From the IMG/VR virus record IMGVR_UViG_3300021477_000244, positions 1 through 20,576 of that record: a stretch of DNA of 20,576 nt; one strand, given 5' to 3'. The stretch comes from a virus. Below are positions 15,247 to 20,576 of the stretch, piece by piece; position 1 is the first letter of the stretch, and each line of letters starts with the position of its first letter. Both the position numbers and the translations under genes were made by a program. The notes under the pieces were generated by a model, which saw only the letters and a program-made list of their open reading frames with translations, searched no databases and was not told the DNA's origin.

Positions 15247-16296
15247 ATGCGAGAATTGAGTTCGTCAATGGATCTATTCTCTCCGATTGTCACGGAAGCC
15301 GAGCAACACCCGAACTTCCGGACAATCTTGAAGCAGAGCAACTCGTACAATTCCGCCGTGCTGAACGGCTGGGCAAGTGGCTTTCAGGATAGGGATGGAA
15401 AGTTCGTAAAGGAATTCCAAACCACATTCGATTCCAGCTTTTGGGAACTCTATGTCTTCGCGGTGCTTAAGCACTTCGGGATGCGGGTTGATTTTTCTGT
15501 CCCTTCCCCCGATTTCTTCGTGACAACAAACGGCGGTATGAACATCGAAGCGACGGTGGCATTGCACGCCCAGGGCGCACCTCCTGAGCACGGCGAACGC
15601 AAAATCGAAGACGTACCCAAAGACCTTAATGAGCTAAACAGGCAGACGATGCTGCGAATCCGTAACAGCATTGACACAAAACACAAAAAGTATTCAAAGC
15701 TCTACGCATCACTCGGTCATGTGGCGAACCGGCCGTTTGTGATCGCTATCACCGCCTATGACAACCCCTACGCTCGCCTAGCTTGCCAGCGCGCCATCGA
15801 GGCGGTTCTCTACGGCTACTATGTGGATGAAGAAAAGTTTCTGAGGGAAGGGGGCGCGCTGGAGAAACAACGTATCTCGGCGGTCCGCAAGGACAATCTG
15901 AGTGAAGTGCCTCTCGCCGTGTTCGCGATGGAAGAATTCGCCTGGCTAAGCGGGGTCGTTTTCAGTTCCTGCGCATCGTGGGGCAAGGTGAGGGCGTTGT
16001 CCTCCGATCCGAATCCGAACATATTCTTCGAGGCCGTAAGGCTGAACGCTAGCGGCGTCATTCCCCACGTCGTGCGTGCGAGAAAATCGGAATATTCTGA
16101 AAGCCTTTTAGATGGGCTGCGCGTGTATCACAATCCCTCGGCAACGCATAAGCTGGACGTGCATGCTTTCCGGCATCCGGATGTATTTCAAAGCTATTTT
16201 TCGGATGAGGAGGGAGATTGGATGCACGATCAGCGGGATGGCTTGCTTCTTTTCCGCAGCGTCTGGACTCGCATCCCTCGATCTCACAAGCTGTAG
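15247..16296 (+). CDS. PD-(D/E)XK-like putative nuclease, unnamed family
   Basis: A 349-residue soluble protein that I cannot name. Residues 65-103 read 'FWELYVFAVLKHFGMRVDFS', then PSPDF, then 'GGMNIEATVA': Glu67 on a helix, Asp89 and Glu101-x-Thr103 on paired strands. This is the layout of PD-(D/E)XK nucleases with Thr in place of the usual Lys. The remainder has strands and helices such as 'RPFVIAITAYDNPYARLACQ' and 'GVVFSSCASWGKVRALSSDP', without motifs I recognise. The start is uncertain: ATG 15247 is 4 bases after the GGCT-like stop, and an in-frame ATG at 15268 is possible. The gene is coupled to the GGCT-like gene and convergent with the ubiquitin-like operon. Confidence 0.6.
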   Translation: MRELSSSMDLFSPIVTEAEQHPNFRTILKQSNSYNSAVLNGWASGFQDRDGKFVKEFQTTFDSSFWELYVFAVLKHFGMRVDFSVPSPDFFVTTNGGMNIEATVALHAQGAPPEHGERKIEDVPKDLNELNRQTMLRIRNSIDTKHKKYSKLYASLGHVANRPFVIAITAYDNPYARLACQRAIEAVLYGYYVDEEKFLREGGALEKQRISAVRKDNLSEVPLAVFAMEEFAWLSGVVFSSCASWGKVRALSSDPNPNIFFEAVRLNASGVIPHVVRARKSEYSESLLDGLRVYHNPSATHKLDVHAFRHPDVFQSYFSDEEGDWMHDQRDGLLLFRSVWTRIPRSHKL

Positions 16297-16513
16297 GGAC
16301 AATGATGAAACAGTCGGGCGCTGGAAAGGGCGGTATCGCATTCAGCCCTCGGTCGGAAGCCAGCGAATGATAAACCGGATTATCCCGTGCCAGGAGGGAA
16401 GCCAATAGCGACTCCAAATTTAAGCGGGATATTGCTCGGAAGATGCAACGTTGGGGCGTACGGGGCCGTTAGAACAAACCTAACTAACTATTTGCGGTTC
16501 ATGCGTTCCGGGG
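16297..16513. other. Convergent intergenic stretch
   Basis: The space between the PD-DEXK-like gene and the end of the ubiquitin-like operon. It holds no convincing gene. A short palindrome GGGTCAGACCC covers 16511-16521 at its right edge, overlapping the stop of the 56-residue gene. I see no clear hairpin-plus-T-run terminator for either transcript. Confidence 0.4.
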
Positions 16514-16684
16514 TCAGACCCACCGCAGCGCGCCAGTCAGCATGTCCTGGACAAGAGTGCCACGCGCGTCGGACAGAACAACCTGGCAATTCGGACCGCA
16601 CCACTTGGCTTTCGATATTTCGTTAATAACGACGAGTCCGAGAACTCCCAACAACAGCGGTCCCATCCAATCACCGTTCTTCAT
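16514..16684 (-). CDS. 56-residue single-helix membrane protein, last gene of Ubl operon
   Basis: A short gene that is easily missed. ATG at 16684 is preceded by an excellent AAAGGAGGAGGT on the minus strand, and the frame runs to TGA at 16514-16516. The product has a short polar start, one membrane helix (about 6-24, 'WMGPLLLGVLGLVVINEIS'), then 'KAKWCGPNC', with Cys29 and Cys33, and a 20-residue tail ending in 'GALRWV'. It follows the DUF6527 gene by 80 bases on the same strand, so it is probably transcribed with the ubiquitin-like operon. I know no family for it. It could be a membrane anchor, substrate or effector of the conjugation system. The very strong ribosome binding site is the main evidence that it is real. 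Confidence 0.6.
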   Translation of the reverse strand: MKNGDWMGPLLLGVLGLVVINEISKAKWCGPNCQVVLSDARGTLVQDMLTGALRWV

Positions 16685-16764
16685 GACCTCCTCCTTTCTT
16701 AAACTCGGCCATTCCGTGCAGCGGTATCAAGATCATGCAGGTCCGCTGGCAAGGGGCGCAAGCA

Positions 16765-17205
16765 TCATTTTGCCCCAAACCGCCACCAATGTCGCTTCCG
16801 ATTATTGCTTTGTGGCACCGGCGGGGAGACGGAGACATTATCGTCCGTCGTTGCCACGTCGGCCGCGAAATACCGTTCCTTCGCGCGGTGATCGGAGTGG
16901 CGCTCGCGCTCAATTTCCTCGCGCGACCATTTCGGAGCCCATTTGACGCGGTTATTCCGTATCCAGTAGTGGGACTGGCACGGAAAGCTCCAGTTGCCTA
17001 TGGACGGGTCGAGCGAAACCGTCTTGCCGTCAAAAATCAGCTTCCAATCGGTTGGCCGAATCGGCGTTACAACTTTGTTCCCACAGCCGCACAAGCACAG
17101 ATGTGACGCTGTCGCGAAGCGTATGGAGATGTAAATCGTCGCCTGCTCCAGGTTCTCAGGAATAAACTCGACAAATTCATGCTTGAGGACGATTTCCGGC
17201 TTCAT
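16765..17205 (-). CDS. DUF6527 protein of ubiquitin-like operon
   Basis: A 146-residue protein. ATG 17205 is chosen because it overlaps the E1-like gene stop by ATGA and because the family start 'LKHEFVEFIPENLEQATIYI' follows directly; longer upstream reading frame is E1 shadow. The conserved core has 'ASHLCLCGCGNKVVTPI' (His35, Cys37, Cys39, Cys41), 'DWKLIFDGKTVSLDPSIGNW' and 'FPCQSHYWI' (Cys76, Ser78, His79). The Cys/His cluster looks like a metal site, and the Ser-His pair could be catalytic. DUF6527 genes are typical partners of multi-ubiquitin and ThiF genes. A deconjugating or maturating protease is an attractive role, since serine proteases with a Ser-His dyad have been reported in bacterial Bub-type operons, but I cannot confirm that this family is the one meant. 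The tail (about 93-146) is charged and probably disordered. Confidence 0.82.
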   Translation of the reverse strand: MKPEIVLKHEFVEFIPENLEQATIYISIRFATASHLCLCGCGNKVVTPIRPTDWKLIFDGKTVSLDPSIGNWSFPCQSHYWIRNNRVKWAPKWSREEIERERHSDHRAKERYFAADVATTDDNVSVSPPVPQSNNRKRHWWRFGAK

Positions 17206-18389
17206 TGGGGCCGATCCTCGTTCAAAAGCAGGTTGGTATCGATGCTGAACTGGCTGTGGTGCTCGGATTTGAGATCGCGGTAAAAGCCGAAGAGCTTCTT
17301 CCACTTGATGACGGCCAGTGCGGCGTTCAGTGCGTTGAGATCGGCGATCTGGATGTTGCGATTGTAATCGTCGTCGCCCGGCGTGTCCTCGAAGGACACT
17401 CTCTCGCGGAGATGATCGCGCTTCTGCGGCGTGCTCGCCGTCACTCTCACAATTCCGCCCAACGCGCCGTTATCCAGTTGAATCCCCATGCCCACGTCAG
17501 CAAACGGGATATTAAACTCTTGGAGCTTCTCATCAATCAGCTTCTTGGGGCTATTCTTGTCCAGGCACACAAAAACAAAATCCATCCCGCGCAGTTCCTC
17601 CACGTTGCCGGCGTCAAGATAGACCGGGTGATCGACGATGCCACGGTGCATTTTCCCGTAGAGATTCTTGAAATAGGTCGTCTTTGGCTGCCTGGTCCTC
17701 AGTTCGTCGCCGGACGGCGCGGCTGGTGAACGGAAAGCGTTGTGCTGGTAGAACGTGTCCCCGTCATAGAGATGAATCTCCTTCACCGGAGTTTTTGCCA
17801 CGAGGTCCAGCACGTACGAGCCGGTGCCGCCCAGGCCTAAGATCGCGATCTTCTTGCGCGCCAGCTTTTTCGTGACTTCGACGATTTCCGCGCGGCTGGA
17901 GGCGGTATCGGTGTAATCAAATGGCTCTTCGCTGTCGTCGTCCGGAATAATCACCGGGAAGGTCTTTGCCGTGACCGTGGAGTCGATTCTCAGCGCTGGG
18001 CCGGAGAGGATGGCCACATAGGTCGTCACTTGCTCGTAATAGTCCGGATAGGAATCAGCCGGCTTGGGTTTGGCCGAAAACGAGTGGTTGACCGGCACCC
18101 CTTCAGCGAGAGAATGCGTGTCGCTGCCGTGCTTTATTTTGGCGATTTCCGAGCCGTCCTCGTAGCACGGGTGCTCCCCGGAGAAATAGGCGACATGCGT
18201 ATCGGGGCGGCCGGTCTGGTCGTCCGCCAGCACGAGCTTGATGACGAGAATCCCGCGCCTAATCTGCGTCTGCGAATTCACGTAGGGCACGTCTTTCACC
18301 AGCAGGCAGCCGGAGCGGACTTCGATGTCATAGCCCTCATCGCGCAGTTTTTTCAGGTCGGCGCTACGATTTATCGGTCGCTGTGACAT
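17202..18389 (-). CDS. E1-like ThiF-family enzyme with N-terminal extension
   Basis: A 395-residue Ubl-activating enzyme. The ThiF/MoeB-type adenylation domain begins near residue 175: 'KKIAILGLGGTGSYVLDLVA' (nucleotide loop at 185-190), 'IHLYDGDTFYQHNAFRSP' (acidic and Asn/Arg residues that grip ATP), 'MDFVFVCLDKNSPKKLIDEK' with Cys275, and 'IPFADVGMGIQLDNGALGGI'. The roughly 165-residue N-terminal part (catalogued, I believe, as DUF6791) has 'HVAYFSGEHPCYEDGS' with Cys75 and is thought to be an E2-like or adaptor domain in this family, so activation and transfer may be combined in one chain. The start ATG 18389 overlaps the Ubl gene by 26 bases and its stop overlaps DUF6527 by 4, showing strong translational coupling. 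No JAB-type peptidase gene is present. Confidence 0.88.
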   Translation of the reverse strand: MSQRPINRSADLKKLRDEGYDIEVRSGCLLVKDVPYVNSQTQIRRGILVIKLVLADDQTGRPDTHVAYFSGEHPCYEDGSEIAKIKHGSDTHSLAEGVPVNHSFSAKPKPADSYPDYYEQVTTYVAILSGPALRIDSTVTAKTFPVIIPDDDSEEPFDYTDTASSRAEIVEVTKKLARKKIAILGLGGTGSYVLDLVAKTPVKEIHLYDGDTFYQHNAFRSPAAPSGDELRTRQPKTTYFKNLYGKMHRGIVDHPVYLDAGNVEELRGMDFVFVCLDKNSPKKLIDEKLQEFNIPFADVGMGIQLDNGALGGIVRVTASTPQKRDHLRERVSFEDTPGDDDYNRNIQIADLNALNAALAVIKWKKLFGFYRDLKSEHHSQFSIDTNLLLNEDRPQ

Positions 18390-18819
18390 TGAAGATCATC
18401 CCGTTCTTCACCTTGACGCTCTGGCCTTCCTTAAGCGAGCCCTGCGGGTTGTCGCGCGAGCCGTCCTCGTAGGACACGGTGTACAGGATGTTCGTTCCTG
18501 GCGGCGGAGTCGGAAAGGCCAGCTTAACGATCTCTTCGAACGTTACCGTCCTGCTCGTCACCGTCTTTTCCTGACCGTTCACGATGATGATGTATTTCCG
18601 GGGTTGCGCAGGACCGCTGTGAAAATGCTCGTCCTCCCGCAGGTGGATCGGCTCAGCGTCGTTTTCCACGATCGGGTCTTCCTTGTCGCCGCGAACTTCG
18701 CGGAAGAGATCATGGCCAGACTGGACATGGCCCAGACGATAGAGGGCCTCGCCTGTCGTGGGATTCGGCGACTGATAGGGCCTCTGGTCGATGTGAATGC
18801 GGAGTTCGTGCGCGGACAT
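18364..18819 (-). CDS. Multi-ubiquitin protein (two ubiquitin-like domains)
   Basis: A 151-residue protein. ATG 18819 is preferred over the in-frame TTG at 18837 because AAGGAGG sits eight bases before it. Two beta-grasp units are visible: residues about 4-66 ('HELRIHIDQRPYQSPNPTTG' to 'REDEHFHSG') and about 75-147 ('KYIIIVNGQEKTVTSRTVTF' to 'GQSVKVKNGMIFNVT'). This matches the Multi_ubiq family (PF14452), whose members are encoded next to ThiF-type enzymes. The C-terminus is 'NVTATDKS', so the Gly-Gly tail of eukaryotic ubiquitin is absent; either Ser151 is the activated end or processing is needed. It is the presumed modifier conjugated by the E1-like protein encoded downstream. Confidence 0.88.
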   Translation of the reverse strand: MSAHELRIHIDQRPYQSPNPTTGEALYRLGHVQSGHDLFREVRGDKEDPIVENDAEPIHLREDEHFHSGPAQPRKYIIIVNGQEKTVTSRTVTFEEIVKLAFPTPPPGTNILYTVSYEDGSRDNPQGSLKEGQSVKVKNGMIFNVTATDKS

Positions 18820-18886
18820 GATGATTCCTCCTTCCAAGGACAGTCTTCAAACGCCGTACCGCACAAATCGTTCGAAACATTTCGCC

Positions 18887-19171
18887 TCAGCCGATCCTTT
18901 GCAGTCCAGACCATGCGCGGCTCTTTGCTTCCGTTACGAATACTGCGTTTTTCTTCCCCGTGCTATTGGCGGCTGCTTGAGCGAAGTCAAGGACCTGCAT
19001 GCTGGTCAACTGGCCCGAGCCGTTATATTCGGCCCAGGGCATGTGGTAGCGATTCCCCTGGTCGGACATGACTTCACGGCTGAAACCTTGCCGCTCCATG
19101 GCCGCGTGCAAACTCTGGTAGTCGGCCCATTGGGCATCGTGGAGTTCAACTCGAACGGTGAAAAGCGCCAT
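18887..19171 (-). CDS. GhoS/DUF2622-like small protein heading Ubl operon
   Basis: A 94-residue protein. ATG 19171 is chosen for the GGAGG nine bases upstream and because the conserved-looking start 'ALFTVRVELHDAQWADYQSL' follows; the longer frame upstream is low-quality sequence. It continues with 'HAAMERQGFSREVMSDQGNR', 'PWAEYNGSG' and ends 'NAVFVTEAKSRAWSGL'. The strand-helix-strand-strand-helix-strand order suggests a ferredoxin-like fold, and I recall similar proteins being annotated as DUF2622/GhoS, the endoribonuclease antitoxin of a type V toxin-antitoxin system. No GhoT-like small toxin is adjacent, although a small membrane protein closes the same operon. It lies 67 bases before the Ubl gene and may share its transcript. 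The assignment is from memory of the family pattern. Confidence 0.6.
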   Translation of the reverse strand: MALFTVRVELHDAQWADYQSLHAAMERQGFSREVMSDQGNRYHMPWAEYNGSGQLTSMQVLDFAQAAANSTGKKNAVFVTEAKSRAWSGLQRIG

Positions 19172-19327
19172 CGGTCTCAGCCTCCGTTGCGGGTGGCCCT
19201 TTAGGCCTGCGTTACGCCAACTTGCAATCGGCAGCGCAAGGTGCCATAGTGTGCGCTGTCCGAGAGGACAACGGCATTCAGAAAGTGACTGTGCTGAGAA
19301 ACCAGCTCCAGCTTGCTGCGCAATGAG

Positions 19328-19351
19328 ACCGTTGTCCCAATAGACAACGGT
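19328..19351. promoter_or_regulatory. Inverted-repeat operator before XRE-ImmA pair
   Basis: Perfect 9-base arms 'ACCGTTGTC' (19328-19336) and 'GACAACGGT' (19343-19351) surround the centre CCAATA. The TTGTC...GACAA core resembles operators of XRE regulators encoded with ImmA peptidases. A candidate promoter overlaps it (TAGACA at 19341-19346 and AATATT at 19363-19368, 16-base spacing), reading toward the XRE gene. Binding here would give autoregulation and could also affect the divergent operon starting at 19171. Confidence 0.6.
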
Positions 19352-19385
19352 ACGCCTGGCGGAATATTTTGTCAAGGGAGGGCTG

Positions 19386-19778
19386 ATGGCTCAGCCGGCA
19401 TTGGGATTCTTGCTGCAGAAAATGAGGGAGTCACGCGGGCTGTCTCTGCGCGACCTAGCACTGCTCGCGGACACAGACCATGCGTATATCTACCGTCTTG
19501 AGACGGGAGATAAGGAGGCGCCGTCGGAAGAGGTATTGTCGAAGCTCCTCCGCGCGTTGAAAACCGGAAAGCGCGAAGCGGAAATGCTTCGCTACGTCGC
19601 GGCTCATCCTGAGACAGCCGCGGGCCTTGTTGGCTATGTTCTTGAGGACGCGAGCGTGTCGATCGAGATTTTCACCGCTGCTGCGGGCGCCGTTCATCGG
19701 GGGAGTGCGCGGCCGGATTATCCGAAGCTGATAGAGAGAGTCCGCAGAATACTAACAGAAGAGGATTCCGGTGGATGA
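19386..19778 (+). CDS. XRE-family regulator paired with ImmA
   Basis: A 130-residue DNA-binding protein from ATG 19386 with AGGGAGG four to five bases upstream. Residues about 6-60 form the helix-turn-helix domain: 'LGFLLQKMRESRGLSLRDLA', 'DTDHAYIYRLETGDKEAPSE' and 'EVLSKLLRALKTGKREAEML'. The C-terminal part (about 70-130) is helical and ends in 'LIERVRRILTEEDSGG'; it is probably the dimerisation or peptidase-sensed part. The gene overlaps the ImmA/IrrE gene by 8 bases. In phages and integrative elements such pairs act as a switch in which the peptidase cleaves the repressor. Here it is transcribed away from the ubiquitin-like operon and may control it. Confidence 0.85.
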   Translation: MAQPALGFLLQKMRESRGLSLRDLALLADTDHAYIYRLETGDKEAPSEEVLSKLLRALKTGKREAEMLRYVAAHPETAAGLVGYVLEDASVSIEIFTAAAGAVHRGSARPDYPKLIERVRRILTEEDSGG

Positions 19779-20576
19779 ATTTGCAGCCGTCATAAAAGCG
19801 CGCGAATTTGTGCGCAAGTCCAACCCCGTCACGGTACCGGTGCGCGTGGAGGCCTATGTCGAGGAAGCGAAAGCTGTCCTGCGCCCTCAGACTGACCTTG
19901 GGCCCGATGAGCCGGGTTGGTCGTTCAGCAGCGGCGGCAGGCACTATATTTGCGTAAACGCAAATGACCGGCCTGAGCGTCAGCGATTCACAATTTGCCA
20001 CGAACTTGCTCATATCGTTCTCGGCCTGAAGTCCGAGCATAATGCGCTACAGTGGTGGAGCTACGCGAAGAGGCCGCCCGGTGAAATCATTTGCGACGTA
20101 TTCGCGGCGGAACTACTGCTTCCTTATGGGTTATTCAGACCTCTTGTAGACGGCGCCTCCGTCGAGATGGCCAAGATAGACGAGCTGGCCGGCAGGTTTG
20201 TGGCATCTCTTACGGCGACGGGATCGCGATTTGCGGCGATACACGCTGAACCCTGCGCTTTTGTACTATCGGAGCAAGGCAAGGTACGGTACGCGTCGCG
20301 GTCCAACACACTCAAAGAAGTTTATGCGTGGATTCAGCCACGCCTTGACCTGCCGCCCGGATCATTGTCGGAGAAGGTCCGGGCCGGCGAGGTGGCTAAC
20401 GGACCTGAAAAGGTGGACGCCGATGTTTGGTTCGCTGACTGGGAGCGTGGCGGGGTGCTAATTGAAGAGGTAAGACATTTTCCGCATTGGGACCAGACGC
20501 TGACGCTGCTCTCGTTTCAAGACGGCGAGGCTCCTCCAGCGAAGAAACGTGAAGAATTGCGCGAAGACGAAGAGGA
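19771..20576 (+). CDS. ImmA/IrrE-family metallopeptidase (3' end outside window)
   Basis: The frame starts at GTG 19771, overlapping the XRE stop by 8 bases, and stays open to the window edge, giving at least 268 residues. The zinc-binding 'ICHELAHIVLG' places His77, Glu78 and His81 in an HExxH motif. A downstream 'CDVFAAELLLPYGLF' supplies the likely third ligand, Glu114. This is the ImmA/IrrE (DUF955, PF06114) layout. The C-terminal half (about 150-268) is longer than the minimal peptidase and ends in an acidic and Lys-rich stretch ('KKREELREDEE'), perhaps a sensor region. Known relatives cleave a co-encoded XRE repressor after DNA damage or infection signals; that this one does the same is inference. 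The end of the gene is not in the window. Confidence 0.86.
   Translation, partial: MDEFAAVIKAREFVRKSNPVTVPVRVEAYVEEAKAVLRPQTDLGPDEPGWSFSSGGRHYICVNANDRPERQRFTICHELAHIVLGLKSEHNALQWWSYAKRPPGEIICDVFAAELLLPYGLFRPLVDGASVEMAKIDELAGRFVASLTATGSRFAAIHAEPCAFVLSEQGKVRYASRSNTLKEVYAWIQPRLDLPPGSLSEKVRAGEVANGPEKVDADVWFADWERGGVLIEEVRHFPHWDQTLTLLSFQDGEAPPAKKREELREDEE

Noticed and set aside
16542-16946. Plus-strand open frame opposite DUF6527 and the small membrane gene
   Set aside because: Low-complexity, Arg/Pro-rich product; the minus strand has better ribosome binding sites and the conserved DUF6527 sequence.
17205-17729. Plus-strand 174-codon open frame opposite the E1-like gene
   Set aside because: The opposite strand carries ThiF motifs and tight operon overlaps; this frame shows no domain.
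18820-18886. Separate promoter for the Ubl gene
   Set aside because: The 67-base gap shows no convincing -35/-10 pair, so co-transcription with the GhoS-like gene is the simpler reading, though unproved.

Overview
The window looks like accessory DNA from a soil-type bacterium, most likely an Acidobacteriota member. The grounds are indirect: a TonB-C protein with the 'CxYCPDPxYSEDGR' style of C-terminal domain, a serine recombinase paired with a DUF2924 gene, a secreted RHS/YD-repeat giant with an Ig-like front end, moderately high GC, and common GTG/TTG starts. No rRNA, tRNA, CRISPR array or core metabolic gene is visible, so this assignment is inference.

Layout. (1) 1-4885: the 3' part of an RHS/YD-repeat gene that runs in from outside the window. 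An in-frame TGA at 290-292 interrupts its Ig-like domain. It ends in a short cysteine-rich tip and is followed by a small four-helix membrane protein, a plausible toxin-tip/immunity arrangement. (2) 4886-5499: a graveyard with a frameshifted, truncated IS3-type OrfA and a second decayed coding fragment. (3) 5500-9291: a phage-like operon made of an unknown gene, a ParB-domain/DNA methyltransferase fusion, a DUF5681 protein and a terminase large subunit. No portal or capsid genes follow. (4) 9328-12821: a small antisense XRE regulator, a TonB-C protein, then DUF2924 overlapping a large serine recombinase. (5) 12923-14638: a perfect 12-6-12 palindrome touching the start of a gene with a HEPN-like Rx4H motif, which overlaps by ATGA a tyrosine recombinase that has decayed by frameshifts. 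(6) 14664-16296: a tight pair, a gamma-glutamylcyclotransferase-like protein and a protein with a PD-(D/E)XK-like E...PD...ExT pattern.

(7) 19171 down to 16514, minus strand: the most interesting block, a ubiquitin-like conjugation operon. In transcription order it holds a small GhoS/DUF2622-like protein, a two-domain multi-ubiquitin protein, a ThiF-type E1-like enzyme with a long N-terminal extension, a DUF6527 protein with a Cys/His cluster and an SHY motif, and an unlisted 56-residue single-helix membrane protein with an excellent ribosome binding site. The three central genes overlap each other or abut by ATGA. (8) 19328-20576, plus strand: a divergent XRE regulator and ImmA/IrrE metallopeptidase pair (the second gene runs off the window), preceded by a 9-6-9 inverted repeat that is probably the operator.

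The multi-ubiquitin/E1/DUF6527 core is a known bacterial ubiquitin-like ('Bub'-type) arrangement that has been proposed to act in antiphage defence. The flanking GhoS-like gene, the small membrane gene, the XRE-ImmA switch, and the nearby HEPN-like and GGCT/PD-DEXK cassettes may be undescribed partners. Together regions 5-8 read as a defence island built beside recombinases.
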